Below, in pieces: positions 1 to 9,638 of a stretch of 64,000 nt of DNA. Source of the DNA: Actinomyces minihominis (GTDB taxonomy: Bacteria > Actinomycetota > Actinomycetes > Actinomycetales > Actinomycetaceae); NCBI RefSeq assembly GCF_900187855.1, contig NZ_FYEG01000001.1, positions 310,001 to 374,000 of the forward strand. The letters run 5' to 3'. The number at the start of each line of letters is the position of its first letter. The first letter of the stretch is position 1. The notes beneath the pieces are model-generated. The model was not told the DNA's origin. It was given only the letters and a program-made list of their open reading frames with translations, and did not search any database. The position numbers and the translations under genes are program-made.

Positions 1-346
1 CGTCCTCGGTCTTCAGTTCGGGGCGCGGCGTGAAGTCAGAAGGGAAGACTGCGACCTGCTGGTTGGGCTGCCAGGTCGAAGCGACCTCCGGAGTCAGGTA
101 GAGCCGTGCGGTAGCGAAGTCGTCGTATATTCCGGCTGCGCAGGCACGGAGAAAGTCCTCGACCAGAATCCTTGGGGTTGAACCCTGCTGTGGAGCGGAA
201 CCAAACTGGTGGATGGGGTCGCGCTGCGGGGCCTCGATATCAAACTCATGCAGGGCTCCCGAGGTGGGGATGGCGGAACAGGCAGCCGGAAGCATCACGG
301 CACAGGCGGCCAGAAGCGCCAGGAACACGCGGGGAACTCTTCTCAC
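1..346 (-). CDS. lpqB: LpqB-like lipoprotein, N-terminal part (cut by window edge)
   Basis: The first 115 codons are present; the gene runs off the window. The GTG start overlaps the mtrB stop as GTGA. The product begins with a basic n-region, a hydrophobic stretch and a lipobox ending LPAAC, so it should be a lipid-anchored secreted protein. After this comes a Ser/Pro-containing linker and a PRILVEDFLRAC-type segment typical of the LpqB N-terminal domain. LpqB is known as the accessory lipoprotein of the MtrAB two-component system, which modulates MtrB. The position directly after mtrB is the conserved actinobacterial arrangement. Identity rests on the lipobox, this segment and synteny. Confidence 0.88.
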   Translation of the reverse strand, partial: MRRVPRVFLALLAACAVMLPAACSAIPTSGALHEFDIEAPQRDPIHQFGSAPQQGSTPRILVEDFLRACAAGIYDDFATARLYLTPEVASTWQPNQQVAVFPSDFTPRPELKTED

Positions 347-1941
347 TCGTCCTCCCAAACCATCAGGGGAAACTCCGTCACCGCACTTCCTGCCACACGC
401 GGCAAGGTGACAACGAAGGAGCTTCCCTTCCCCAGCTCTCCCCAGGCATTGATGACCCCGTTGTGCAGAATCACGTCCTCCCGGGAAATAGCCAATCCGA
501 GTCCGGTCCCCCCGGTTGTGCGTGTTCGCGCCGGGTTCGCCCGGTAGAAGCGGTCAAAGACACGCTTTACAGTATCGGGGCTCATCCCCACCCCGCGGTC
601 GCGAACCCGGAAGGCCACCGAGGTTTCTCCCGAGGCCACGGTCAGTTCCACAGGGTTGCCATCGGCGTACTCGCAGGCATTGACCAACAGGTTGCGCACC
701 ACGCGCTCCATGCGGATCGGGTCGAGGGGAACCGAACAGCGCTCCGGCCGAGGGCCCAACACCAGCTTGACCCCAAGGTGATCGGCCAACTCAGAGTTGG
801 CATTGACCACCTTTTCAACCAGGGAGTACAGGTCGGTCATTTCCGCATCGAAGTTAGCCGACTGGGCGTCGTAGCGGGAGATCTCCAGCAGGTCGGCGAG
901 CATCTGTTCAAAGCGACTTACCTCAACGTGGAGGAGCTCGGCGGAACGTTTTGATGCCGGGGGAAGCGCATCTCGGTCATCAAAAATGATCTCATCAGCC
1001 ATGCGAATCGTCGTCATGGGGGTGCGCAGCTCATGGGAGACGTCCGAAACGAAACCCTGCTGGAACTTCGACAGGGTGTCGTAGTCGGTGATCTTGGACT
1101 GCAGCGACTCGGCCATGTCGTTGAATGTGGCTCCCAGCTGCGCCATCTCATCACGCCCTGCGACACGCACGCGGCTGGTCAGGTCACCCGCGGCGAGTGC
1201 GCGGGCAGCCACTGCCGCATCTCGCACCGGGGCCAGCAGGCGGTAGACCAAAATGAACGACACCATTCCCATCAGTATGAGGACGGGGACCGACCCGATG
1301 GTGAGCACCTTGATGATCGATTCCAGTGTCGACTGTTCCTGGGCTAGGGAGTAGATCACGTACATCTCGTACGGGCCAGCCGTGGGGATGTCGATCAGTG
1401 CCCCCACCACGATGCCAGGAACGACCCCCGTCTCAGTTGGCAGTGCCACCGACTGCCACAGCCCCATGTCGTGGGCGAGGCCGGTGCGCATCTCACTGTT
1501 GATCGCATCGGCATAGTCGGGGTTGCGGTACTCATTGATGCGGAAGACCTCGGACGACTGGGGTGAGCGCATCAGCAGGACATCGACGGCACCCGCACCT
1601 GCGGCTGACTCGCGGATGGTGGTCAGAACCTGGGTGACTGCATCCTGCACCTGGTTGGTCGTCACAGCAGTCGACTGGTCGAGGGCGTTCTGTGCTTGAG
1701 AAAACCGGACTGAAGCATCCGCCAGGATCGTCTCCCGGCGCGTCCCAAAGAGGTCTGCGCGCAGCATGTTGGTGGCCACAAAGATGAAGACCACCAGGAT
1801 GATCGTTAGTACCAGGGCCAGGGTGACGGAGATTCTGAGCGAAAGTGATCCGCTTAGGAACCGGGGCAATCTACGACGCCAGGGCACCCGCTCCACACCG
1901 TTCTGGCTCCCTGTGTCCCTCGGAGTTGAGGTTCCGCTCAA
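343..1941 (-). CDS. mtrB: Sensor histidine kinase MtrB
   Basis: A 532-residue membrane histidine kinase. It has an N-terminal transmembrane helix (about residues 35-58), an extracytoplasmic sensor region, a second helix (about 212-235), a HAMP linker (ARALAAGDLTSRV), the H-box SHELRTP, an N-box (RNLLVNACEYA) and ATP-lid motifs DRGVGM and GGTGLGLA. MtrB phosphorylates MtrA to control cell-wall and septation genes. The proposed start is TTG, overlapping the mtrA stop as TTGA, and the stop overlaps the lpqB GTG, so the three genes should be translationally coupled. Confidence 0.95.
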   Translation of the reverse strand: MSGTSTPRDTGSQNGVERVPWRRRLPRFLSGSLSLRISVTLALVLTIILVVFIFVATNMLRADLFGTRRETILADASVRFSQAQNALDQSTAVTTNQVQDAVTQVLTTIRESAAGAGAVDVLLMRSPQSSEVFRINEYRNPDYADAINSEMRTGLAHDMGLWQSVALPTETGVVPGIVVGALIDIPTAGPYEMYVIYSLAQEQSTLESIIKVLTIGSVPVLILMGMVSFILVYRLLAPVRDAAVAARALAAGDLTSRVRVAGRDEMAQLGATFNDMAESLQSKITDYDTLSKFQQGFVSDVSHELRTPMTTIRMADEIIFDDRDALPPASKRSAELLHVEVSRFEQMLADLLEISRYDAQSANFDAEMTDLYSLVEKVVNANSELADHLGVKLVLGPRPERCSVPLDPIRMERVVRNLLVNACEYADGNPVELTVASGETSVAFRVRDRGVGMSPDTVKRVFDRFYRANPARTRTTGGTGLGLAISREDVILHNGVINAWGELGKGSSFVVTLPRVAGSAVTEFPLMVWEDE

Positions 1942-2618
1942 GACCCTGTTCCAGCGCGGTAACCCACCCCGCGAACCGTAATAACCAGTGAGGGACTCTC
2001 CGCGTCCCTCTCAATCTTCGAGCGCAAACGTTGCACGTGCACGTTGACCAGGCGGGTGTCGGCCGCGTGGCGGTAACCCCACACCTGCTCCAGTAGCTCT
2101 TCGCGAGTGAAGACTCGCCACGGGGCTCGAGCCAGGGCGACCAGCAGGTCAAACTCAAGGGGTGTCAGGGCCACACTCTCTTCACCCCGACGCACCTCGT
2201 GCCTGGAGACATCGATGGTGAGGTCGCCGAGCGTCAGCTGCTCCTCATCGGCCTCATTCTGGCTGCGCAGACGCGCCCTCACCCGCGCCACCAGTTCTTT
2301 GGGCTTGAAGGGCTTGGGAACGTAGTCATCGGCACCAGCCTCAAGACCGGCGACAACATCGGCCGTATCTGAACGAGCCGTAAGCATGATGATGGGAACG
2401 TTTGAGACCGCCCGGATATCCTCACAGATCTGAATCCCGTTGCGGCCGGGAAGCATGACATCCAGCAGGACCAGATGGGGATCACAGGCTTCAAATGCAG
2501 CCTGAGCACCACTGCCATCAAAGCACTCAAAAACCTCAAATCCCTCAGAGCGCAGAACAATCCCAATCATCTCTGCGAGTGATGCGTCGTCATCGACAAC
2601 AAGAATCCGTGAAGCCAT
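1938..2618 (-). CDS. mtrA: Response regulator MtrA
   Basis: A 226-residue OmpR/PhoB-type response regulator. The receiver domain has the acidic pair DDD at 9-11, phospho-acceptor Asp53 in LLDVMLPG and the conserved Lys in VPKPF. The C-terminal winged helix ends with the usual RLRSKIE and VRGVGYR motifs. It is the DNA-binding partner of MtrB, which follows it with a 4-nt overlap. It starts with ATG and is transcribed away from the membrane-protein gene at 2679, leaving 60 nt for both promoters. Confidence 0.96.
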   Translation of the reverse strand: MASRILVVDDDASLAEMIGIVLRSEGFEVFECFDGSGAQAAFEACDPHLVLLDVMLPGRNGIQICEDIRAVSNVPIIMLTARSDTADVVAGLEAGADDYVPKPFKPKELVARVRARLRSQNEADEEQLTLGDLTIDVSRHEVRRGEESVALTPLEFDLLVALARAPWRVFTREELLEQVWGYRHAADTRLVNVHVQRLRSKIERDAESPSLVITVRGVGYRAGTGS

Positions 2619-2678
2619 ATGCAGATCGTCCCATGATCAAGGCCCCCTGTCACCTGTACAGTCCGGCACAATAGGGAA

Positions 2679-3707
2679 ATGAGTTCATATCCGACTGCCC
2701 CCTGGCCCTTCGACCCACAGAATCAGGGCTGGGGTGGCCCGCAAACCCCACCGCCCCCGGTCATTCCCTTCCACCCCCTGACCCTGGGCAACCTCTTCGA
2801 CGGCACTTTCGCAGCGATCCGTTCCAACCCCAAGGTGATGTTCACTGTCGCCCTTGGTGTCTCGGGGGTTCTCGGTCTCATCTCGGGTCTCATCGCCGCA
2901 GTCCTGCCCGTCCAGGACCTGACCATCGGTGACGGCGTCACCTATGAGTACGAGGCTGGTTTCGACACCATGGTCCCCGTCTTCGCGGGGATGTCCGTCC
3001 AGGGGATAGCCGGGATCATCAGTGCCGCTGCCATCGTCCTCGTCACCGGCATGCTTGTCTTATCAGTCACCAACGCGGTGGTGGGGGTCAACCTTGATCT
3101 CAGAGCCACCTGGGAGGCTGTGAAGCCTCACATCTGGCGCCTGATCGGAACCGCCCTGCTGGTGTGGCTGATCATTCTGGCCCTGGTTGCACTGACGATC
3201 GCTCTACCCGTCACAATCCTCGTGGTGGGAATCGCCTCCGGCACCGAGAACTTCGGCATGATCACCCTGGTGATGGCCCTGCTCATCCTCGTCGGGATCG
3301 TCCTCATCGTGTGGATCAACATCCGCCTCTACTTTGCCCCCGTAGCAACGGTTGTCGAGGGTGCCTCTCCAACGGTGGCAATCTCGAGGTCGTGGAAACT
3401 GAGCCACGCAGCTTTCTGGCGCATGTTTGGGCGCGTACTCCTGATGGGCATCATCCAGTCGATCGTGGTTGGACTGCTCAGCGGCACACTGTCGATGCTG
3501 GTGGTTCTGGGAGGCTCCGTGATCCCCTGGTCTATCTCGGTCTTTCTGCTGACCTTGCTCACCAGCCTGGTCACGGGCCTGGCGATGCCATTCGTCGCCT
3601 CCTACACCTCGCTAATGTACGTCGACGAACGGATGCGCAAAGAGGACCTGGGAGCCAGCCTCCAGGCCGCCCTGGACGCCCAGCGCGCCTCCGGGGCAAC
3701 AGCCTAG
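2679..3707 (+). CDS. Multi-pass membrane protein, glycerophosphodiester phosphodiesterase membrane-domain-like
   Basis: A 342-residue protein with a Pro-rich, Gln/Gly-rich cytoplasmic N-terminus (residues 1-30) followed by several hydrophobic helices from about residue 45 to 320. The segment TLGNLFDGTFAAIRSNPKVMF and the IRLYFAPV/W-LSHAAFWRMFG pattern resemble the membrane domain found in actinobacterial GDPD-like and DUF975-like proteins. No catalytic GDPD domain is present. It is divergent from mtrA with only 60 nt between them. Function is unknown; a structural or scaffolding membrane role is only a guess. Confidence 0.8.
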   Translation: MSSYPTAPWPFDPQNQGWGGPQTPPPPVIPFHPLTLGNLFDGTFAAIRSNPKVMFTVALGVSGVLGLISGLIAAVLPVQDLTIGDGVTYEYEAGFDTMVPVFAGMSVQGIAGIISAAAIVLVTGMLVLSVTNAVVGVNLDLRATWEAVKPHIWRLIGTALLVWLIILALVALTIALPVTILVVGIASGTENFGMITLVMALLILVGIVLIVWINIRLYFAPVATVVEGASPTVAISRSWKLSHAAFWRMFGRVLLMGIIQSIVVGLLSGTLSMLVVLGGSVIPWSISVFLLTLLTSLVTGLAMPFVASYTSLMYVDERMRKEDLGASLQAALDAQRASGATA

Positions 3708-3711
3708 GCGA

Positions 3712-4110
3712 CTACTCTTCCAACCCCTGCCCCGTGATGACCGTGAACCGGTCCCTACGGCGCAGGGGTGCATACTTATCTTCGCGGTCCTCGCCGCGCA
3801 TTCGCACCGGCTCGTTCATCATTTCGGGGACCTCATCGACCTCCGGCTGACCAGCCACATCACGAATGGCTTCAACGAGGGCTAGCAGGTCGTCGGGGGA
3901 TGGGGGCGCCGGATCGAAACGAGTCTGCAGGCGCACCACCTGCCAGCCTCGGGGAACGGTGAGTGATTCGGCGTGAACATCACACAGGTCGTAGGTATGA
4001 GGTTCCACCTGGGTGGCTAGAGGACCGAGAACCGCGGTTGAATCCTGGTAGTCATACGTCAGTGTGGCGACAGACCCCCGCGTGCAGCCGGGCTTCGAGC
4101 AAAGTCTCAC
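3712..4110 (-). CDS. DUF3499 family protein
   Basis: About 132 residues, beginning VRLCSKPGC. The longer reading frame to 4164 is possible, but the GTG at 4110 has a good AGGAG site just upstream and gives the usual family N-terminus. The N-terminal CSKPGC and a later YDLCDVHAE give four Cys/His residues that could bind zinc. The family is conserved in actinobacteria next to a zincin-like protein and whiB, as here. Function is unknown. The gene converges on the membrane-protein gene, with 4 nt between the stops. Confidence 0.88.
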   Translation of the reverse strand: MRLCSKPGCTRGSVATLTYDYQDSTAVLGPLATQVEPHTYDLCDVHAESLTVPRGWQVVRLQTRFDPAPPSPDDLLALVEAIRDVAGQPEVDEVPEMMNEPVRMRGEDREDKYAPLRRRDRFTVITGQGLEE

Positions 4111-4196
4111 TTGGTCTCCTCTAGAGAATCGGCAGCCCCAATCAAACTGAGCTGCCACGCCCAACTATGCTACCGCCCACCCGAGTCAGATCGGAC

Positions 4197-4202
4197 TAGC
4201 CT
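4197..4202 (+). promoter_or_regulatory. Putative -10 box of a leaderless transcript
   Basis: TAGCCT lies exactly 6 nt before the ATG at 4209, and no Shine-Dalgarno sequence fits in between. This spacing places the transcription start at or next to the start codon. The same layout occurs upstream of 10116, 37560, 38704 and 56049. Confidence 0.5.
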
Positions 4203-4208
4203 TGACCC

Positions 4209-4691
4209 ATGTCCGAGCACACCTACCGCAGCCCCGACCGACTTCGCCTTACCGCGTTGACATCCGGGATACCCCGTCCCAGCGCCCCGGTTGCCCCCGT
4301 GCGCCGCAGGGACCGCCACGGACGCGGAGCTCGCGGACCACGTTTCCATCCCGCGCTGCCGGTATGGGCCACCCGAAAGGAACGCTTTTACGAGGAGGTC
4401 GTGCTGGCGGTTTCTGATCTGTCAGCCCGCGAACCCGCCATCTCTGAGATCGAGTTTGGCATCCAGGACGTTCCCCCTTCCGACCCCGCCGAATGGGAGT
4501 CGCACGACGTCGTCCTCGCACGCACCTTCCCGCGGGACCGTAGGCGCGGCCTTGGCGACCGAATCGTCCTCTACCGCCTCCCCATCATGTCGAGGACGAA
4601 AGAAAGCGAAGTTGCCCTAGCCCTTCGCGTCATCCTGGCCGAACGTATCTGCGACGTCCTTGCCATTCACCCCGAAGACCTGCTGGGTTAG
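4209..4691 (+). CDS. Metallopeptidase-family (zincin-like) protein lacking HExxH
   Basis: 160 residues. The N-terminal 45 residues are Arg/Pro-rich. The rest (RFHPALP... to the end) matches the small zincin-like family that sits beside DUF3499 in actinobacteria. The family's zinc motif HExxH would fall in the segment VILAERICDVL, where the first His is replaced by Ala and the second by Val, so a peptidase activity is unlikely. It is convergent with the DUF5719 gene, with 2 nt between the stops. The mRNA is probably leaderless. Confidence 0.82.
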   Translation: MSEHTYRSPDRLRLTALTSGIPRPSAPVAPVRRRDRHGRGARGPRFHPALPVWATRKERFYEEVVLAVSDLSAREPAISEIEFGIQDVPPSDPAEWESHDVVLARTFPRDRRRGLGDRIVLYRLPIMSRTKESEVALALRVILAERICDVLAIHPEDLLG

Positions 4692-4693
4692 CA

Positions 4694-6100
4694 TCAGCTC
4701 CGGTCCGGGAACAGTTCGACCAGCCTGGCCTGAGCCAGGACCCCTTCGGTTCCGAGCCCCGCAACGGAACGGATCTCCCCGGCCGGGGTTTCAACTGTGA
4801 CGATGTAGGCGGCGTAGATCGGGGCAGTAGCCACCAGTTCGGCCTCGGTCTGAGACCTGAGGAGAGGGAACAGGACAGACTCTTGAGACCCGATGGTCTT
4901 GGTGGCGCCCTGCACCTCAACCTGGACTTCCTCATCACCGGTGTTAGCAACCACCACCGCAACGCTGACCCCCGTGAAGCCCAGTTCCCCAGCAACCTCT
5001 TCAATCTGTGTCACCGTCGGCATCTGGGCCCCGGTAATGGCACGCGCCGGTCCCACCACCGTTCGTGATCGGTAGTGACTATCGCGCACTTCGGGGTGTT
5101 CAGCTCCGACCGCAGTTTCGGTCACCGCCGCCACCAGGGGTTGATCACCACGGATAACGAGGGCGTACGCCCCACTGGGAAGGGCGGAAAGATCAACTGA
5201 GCTGGTCGCTCCGGAGCCTACCGAGAGACCTTCGGCACCCGGTAGGGGTTCCTCACCCCGCGCACTCAGAAGCGACACCTGCACCTCGGTTCTTTCCGCA
5301 CCGGTGTTGCCAATGCGAAGGACCGAGTCACTGATTGAGCGCACCCCCGGGATGACAACGGTTTCCTCAGGGGCGGTTCCCGGACTGCGACTAAGTCCCA
5401 GGGGAACCTCACCGTCGAGGCCCGAGGTCTGTAACCAGGCCGCCACTCGGGAACCATCGGAACGCAGGACGATCATCGGGTTTTCGGTGTCATCGGCCCA
5501 GGCTGCGGGCAGCACACTGACGGTGGTGGCAGCGGGAACCGTGAACTGAACGGGAGTTTCCAGAAGTGAACCACTGTCGCCATAGAGCGAGGCCGTGACG
5601 TCGACCGCCTTCTCGGTGGGGTTCGACACCATCAGGATGGAGTTCTCACCGAGGGTGGTAGCACCCGAGGCAAAGGCCTGCTCACGACTGGGAATCGAGC
5701 AGCCCGTGGCCGTGAATGAGAGCAGGTCACCGGCGGATACTCCGGAGAGTGCCATGCCGGTAAGGTCACCGGCCTCGGAGGCGCTATCGAGAACGCGGAC
5801 TTCACCGCCCCCGGTCAGGTCGATGCCCTCGCCCAAAGCCCAGGACTCGGTAGCGGAAAAGCGCGCCCTCCCCTGGTCAAAGTTTTCACTGAGAACCACC
5901 TCAACCCGGGTGGGGTCGATTATGCCCGGCGGGCACACCAGCGGAACCTCACCCATCTCGACCCGAATTGTTTCCGGCGAGGTCGTCGCAGGCTCTTCCG
6001 TGGTCTGCGGAAGCAGGACCGCACCTGTCAGTGCGAGGCCCAGGAGGCCGGCGCCCCCCAGGAACGGCAACCAGCGCGACGGTTTGGCGGGGTTAGACAT
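4694..6100 (-). CDS. DUF5719 family membrane-anchored protein
   Basis: 468 residues starting MSNPAKPSRW. The ATG at 6100 has a strong GGGGAGGA site and overlaps the upstream glycosyltransferase stop by 8 nt; longer upstream in-frame extensions look like non-coding sequence. One N-terminal transmembrane helix (WLPFLGGAGLLGLALTGAVL, about residues 10-29) leads into an extracytoplasmic beta-rich region of repeated sandwich-like segments (VLRIGNTGAERTEVQVSL and similar). DUF5719 proteins are typically encoded after the large GT2 membrane enzyme, as seen here, which suggests a joint role in cell-envelope assembly. The biochemical role is unknown. Confidence 0.85.
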   Translation of the reverse strand: MSNPAKPSRWLPFLGGAGLLGLALTGAVLLPQTTEEPATTSPETIRVEMGEVPLVCPPGIIDPTRVEVVLSENFDQGRARFSATESWALGEGIDLTGGGEVRVLDSASEAGDLTGMALSGVSAGDLLSFTATGCSIPSREQAFASGATTLGENSILMVSNPTEKAVDVTASLYGDSGSLLETPVQFTVPAATTVSVLPAAWADDTENPMIVLRSDGSRVAAWLQTSGLDGEVPLGLSRSPGTAPEETVVIPGVRSISDSVLRIGNTGAERTEVQVSLLSARGEEPLPGAEGLSVGSGATSSVDLSALPSGAYALVIRGDQPLVAAVTETAVGAEHPEVRDSHYRSRTVVGPARAITGAQMPTVTQIEEVAGELGFTGVSVAVVVANTGDEEVQVEVQGATKTIGSQESVLFPLLRSQTEAELVATAPIYAAYIVTVETPAGEIRSVAGLGTEGVLAQARLVELFPDRS

Positions 6101-9100
6101 CGCCTTCCTCCCCCTTTTCAAGCTGCGAGTCATCCTCGGGAACTTCCACTTCCCGCACCTCTGACTCGTAGCTGCGAACAGCCACCAGCCGGCGACCCTT
6201 AACTTTGCGCGGAACAGACAGGGTGAGAAGCAGCAGCAGTGTGACACCCAGGGCTGCCCACCACCAGTAAAGGTAGGGGGCCCGGTATGTGACCTTTAGT
6301 TCGCCGCCTCCACCGGGCAGTTCAAATGCCTGCCTCCAGCCACCCGTCCCCGGATCCGCCACGGGAATGAGGGGCTTGCCGTCGAGCGTGGCGCGCCAAC
6401 CCGGATCAGCGGTTTCCGCCAGAACCAGGGTGCCGTAAAGGTCCGGCGAGATCTTGGCCTCGACACGAACGGCGTGCGAGGTCACAGGAACGGCAACTGC
6501 CTCCTCGCCCTCAACCCCCTCCGGCAGGATTCTGGCTCGGGCCGGAAGCTGTCCTCCCGGACGCACCCGCCACAGGGTTGACCCCTCGATGTTGCCGATA
6601 CGTTCGAGGCCGGGGGTGGCATCCATAATCTCCTGAAGGGCATCAAAGCTCTCCGAGGTTGCGGAAAGAAGGATAATCTCCACGGCGTGATCCGCGAGAG
6701 CCGCAGCGGTCGCGCTGCCAGGCTGAGCCGTCAAGGTGGCGATGGTGGCCAGCAGGTGGTCGCGGGCAGCGCCCACCGACTGTGATGAGGACGAGGCCGG
6801 GGCCGGTGATGCCGAAAGGTCGGCCTCCTGGATCCCCACCCCCCGAAGCAGGTTGGCACGCACGACACCCGAGGACATACTGATGGTCAGCAGCCGCGCA
6901 GCGCGGGGTCCATTTTGAGCCTCCTGGGCAATCTTGGGAATGCGGGGAACGGAGGCGGGAGCGATAAACTGCCCCACCTTGCTCTCCGTCTCATCTCCAG
7001 GGCCATCTTCGTCAGAGTCCACTTCTCCCTCTACCCCACTTGGGACCTTGAGGAGAGGGTCGGACAGCTCGAGTTGATCCCCTGCCGCGGGCAGCTTGGG
7101 TTCCTGGGCCAGGGCCCCGGTGGGGCCGAGGACGAGCAGGCTGACCACCGCTACAACAGAGGCGAGCATCCCAAGCGTTGCGGGTAGTCCCCGTGCCCAG
7201 CGCCGGGCATGATCGAGCGTCGGCACCAGCTGCGCCACGGTGAGGGCATAGCCCGAGTAACCGGAGGCAACAGCTGCCACAAACGCCATTCCGGCGCCCG
7301 CGAGAAGGAGGGGTGAAGCCTGGGACGAACCCACAGCCCAGACTTCGGCCACAGAGAGGAGGATCAGGACGACACCGAGGAGCCACCACCCGCTCACCTG
7401 ACGCCGACTCTCGCTGCTCTTCGAGGTGGTAACCAGGGCCGTCAGCAGGGCCCAGAGCGCCAGGACTGTCCCGGATGCTGCCCCGCCAATAACGAGAACG
7501 AGGGGAATCTGATGGGCTCTGGCAGCCTGCTCCAGAGTGAGCGTGGCCTCGGCCAGGGGAAGCGCCGCCGGGAGACCAGCGAGAACACCGAAGTCTATGG
7601 ATCCCGGTGTTGAGCCCGTCAGCCAGGTGAGGAACCCTGAGAAATCACCGCGAACCACCTGGGCGATTAGTGACGGCAGGACGGTGACGAGACCGGGAAC
7701 TGTCACCGCAATGAGAGCTGCCGCCTTCATCCTCGGACTCACCGGGGCCAGTTGGCCCCCGGGCGCGGTTGCAGTCCGTCTAGCCCCCGCCTGTACGCCA
7801 GCCACCACCGCAATGAAAGGAAGGACCAGCAGTGCTTGGGGTTGCGCCGCAACCACGACCGTTGAGGTGAGGCCGGCCAAACCGAGCCATGCCACAGGGT
7901 TGTGCGACGGGATAGCCGCAACCTCTTCAACCCCGCGGGCCACCAGGGCCACCGGCGCGTGCAGGCCGCGAACCAGGCCGGTGAGGACGAGGGGCAGGGA
8001 GAGGTAGAGGCAGAGGGCTGCAAGGTCACCCTGCATCAGCGTGAACAGCAGGGTCCCCGAGCTTGCCCACAGCGCCCCCAGGCCGAGGCGAACCACGGTG
8101 GACCGCGTGAAGGAGGAGGCGAGCAGCCAGCCCGCAGCCGCAGCCAGCGGGAGGGAGGCAAAGACCAGCAGGTCCCCGAAAGCCAGGGGCTCAACTCCCA
8201 GCAGGGCGAACGGTGCTGCAATCACACTGAGTGGAATCAGAAGTGGTGAGGACGGACCGACCAGACCATCCCCTGAAACCTGCCAACCACTGAACGCCTG
8301 GGCCACCAGGACGGTCCACTTAGAGGGGAGAGAGCCCCAGCTGCCCCCGGCTACACCGCTGGCATAGGGGTACCAGGCAAAGAGGGACACCAGGGTTGCC
8401 AGCGCAATGAGCGCCAAGAAGGCACCAAGCTCACGGTTGCGGTGCTGGCGAAGTGCTCCGACCTCGGCCTCCCCCAATACGACTTCCGTATCGGTTCCGC
8501 GGGCCAGAATCTTCCTCTGGTTGCGGCGGTAGCGGGTGATTTGGATGGGGCTGGCCTCAAGGGGGACTAGGACCCCACGCGGAACCCTGGTCACCTCGCG
8601 CAGGCGGCGACGCGCCCGCAGGAGCGCGGGAGTCATGCGAAGAAGGCGGAAGTAGGCAGTAATCTCGCCGAACGCCAGGGTGGGGTTCGGACTGAAAAGC
8701 CGGGCGAGAGCCCGCCCCAGGGTGAGGAAGGGGGCGGCGACCATCAGCAGGACAAGCTGCATGGGGGGCAGCGCCAGACCCCAGTTGTACATCTGGCTGG
8801 CCCGGCGTGCCCCAAACGAGGAACGCCCCTGATTGTCATGACCGTAGGAAACCTGGGCGTGCTCAATGACCGCCCTCGGGGCAACTACCACCCGGTAGCC
8901 GCTGAGCCAGAGTCTGCGACCGTACTCAAGACCGTCACCGAATGGTCCGAGGGCCGGATCGAGGCCTCCGCTTTCCACCCAGACAGTCGAGCGCACCAGC
9001 ATGCCGGCGGTTCCTACCGCGAGGACGTCCTCGCGACGATCGTGCTGCCCCTGGTCAATCTCATCAGGTTCGACAATGTAGACACGTCGGGCTTTTGCGG

Positions 9101-9623
9101 TGGCGTCAATGCCGATCTCAAGGAGGAGGTCGGGACGCCCGAAGTGGACCTGCTTGGGGCCGACCACGCCAATATTGCCGCCGGGCTCACCCGTGGAGAC
9201 CAGGACCTCGAGGGCATCATCGTGGGCGACCATGTCGTCGTGGAGTAACCAGAGCCAGTCGCATTCCAACGCCTCGGGAACGGCCTCTAAGGCCAGGTCG
9301 ATGGCCTCACCAAATCTCTTGACACCGGGGGCGCTGACCCGAACAACCCGTGGGCCGTGACCGTTCTTCCCTTCGTCTTGAGGTAGGCCGAGCTCCTGGA
9401 GTGTCGAGCCCGTGATGTCTTCCGCCACCGGATCATCGTCACCCTCGCACGCCTCAACGATCAGGATGAGGCGCGGGGGAACCTGTTGCTGGAGGACCGA
9501 AAGAACCGTATCCAAGCGTCCCACGGGATCGGAGTCACGGGGGACGAGGGAAAGGACCACCAGGGCCGCGACATCCCTCTGTCGGGTTGGCTCTGGACTA
9601 TCGGCCGCAGAACTAAAAGTCAT
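6093..9623 (-). CDS. Large membrane glycosyltransferase family 2 protein
   Basis: 1176 residues. Residues about 15-265 form a GT2 domain: LLHDDMVAHDDALE carries the DD nucleotide-sugar/metal motif, and a downstream GDGLEYGRRLWLSGYRVVVAP segment is the typical acceptor-side motif (D/ExxxxxRxW). From about 280 onward there are many hydrophobic helices and a long Ala/Gly-rich membrane region, then an extracytoplasmic beta domain (about 990-1120, LPGGGGELKVTYRAPYLYW) and a last helix. Related proteins lie between whiB and DUF5719 in many actinobacteria. The donor sugar is not evident. It should work at the membrane on a lipid-linked or wall glycan. Confidence 0.9.
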   Translation of the reverse strand: MTFSSAADSPEPTRQRDVAALVVLSLVPRDSDPVGRLDTVLSVLQQQVPPRLILIVEACEGDDDPVAEDITGSTLQELGLPQDEGKNGHGPRVVRVSAPGVKRFGEAIDLALEAVPEALECDWLWLLHDDMVAHDDALEVLVSTGEPGGNIGVVGPKQVHFGRPDLLLEIGIDATAKARRVYIVEPDEIDQGQHDRREDVLAVGTAGMLVRSTVWVESGGLDPALGPFGDGLEYGRRLWLSGYRVVVAPRAVIEHAQVSYGHDNQGRSSFGARRASQMYNWGLALPPMQLVLLMVAAPFLTLGRALARLFSPNPTLAFGEITAYFRLLRMTPALLRARRRLREVTRVPRGVLVPLEASPIQITRYRRNQRKILARGTDTEVVLGEAEVGALRQHRNRELGAFLALIALATLVSLFAWYPYASGVAGGSWGSLPSKWTVLVAQAFSGWQVSGDGLVGPSSPLLIPLSVIAAPFALLGVEPLAFGDLLVFASLPLAAAAGWLLASSFTRSTVVRLGLGALWASSGTLLFTLMQGDLAALCLYLSLPLVLTGLVRGLHAPVALVARGVEEVAAIPSHNPVAWLGLAGLTSTVVVAAQPQALLVLPFIAVVAGVQAGARRTATAPGGQLAPVSPRMKAAALIAVTVPGLVTVLPSLIAQVVRGDFSGFLTWLTGSTPGSIDFGVLAGLPAALPLAEATLTLEQAARAHQIPLVLVIGGAASGTVLALWALLTALVTTSKSSESRRQVSGWWLLGVVLILLSVAEVWAVGSSQASPLLLAGAGMAFVAAVASGYSGYALTVAQLVPTLDHARRWARGLPATLGMLASVVAVVSLLVLGPTGALAQEPKLPAAGDQLELSDPLLKVPSGVEGEVDSDEDGPGDETESKVGQFIAPASVPRIPKIAQEAQNGPRAARLLTISMSSGVVRANLLRGVGIQEADLSASPAPASSSSQSVGAARDHLLATIATLTAQPGSATAAALADHAVEIILLSATSESFDALQEIMDATPGLERIGNIEGSTLWRVRPGGQLPARARILPEGVEGEEAVAVPVTSHAVRVEAKISPDLYGTLVLAETADPGWRATLDGKPLIPVADPGTGGWRQAFELPGGGGELKVTYRAPYLYWWWAALGVTLLLLLTLSVPRKVKGRRLVAVRSYESEVREVEVPEDDSQLEKGEEGDV

Positions 9624-9638
9624 CTAGCCGAGAAGGCG

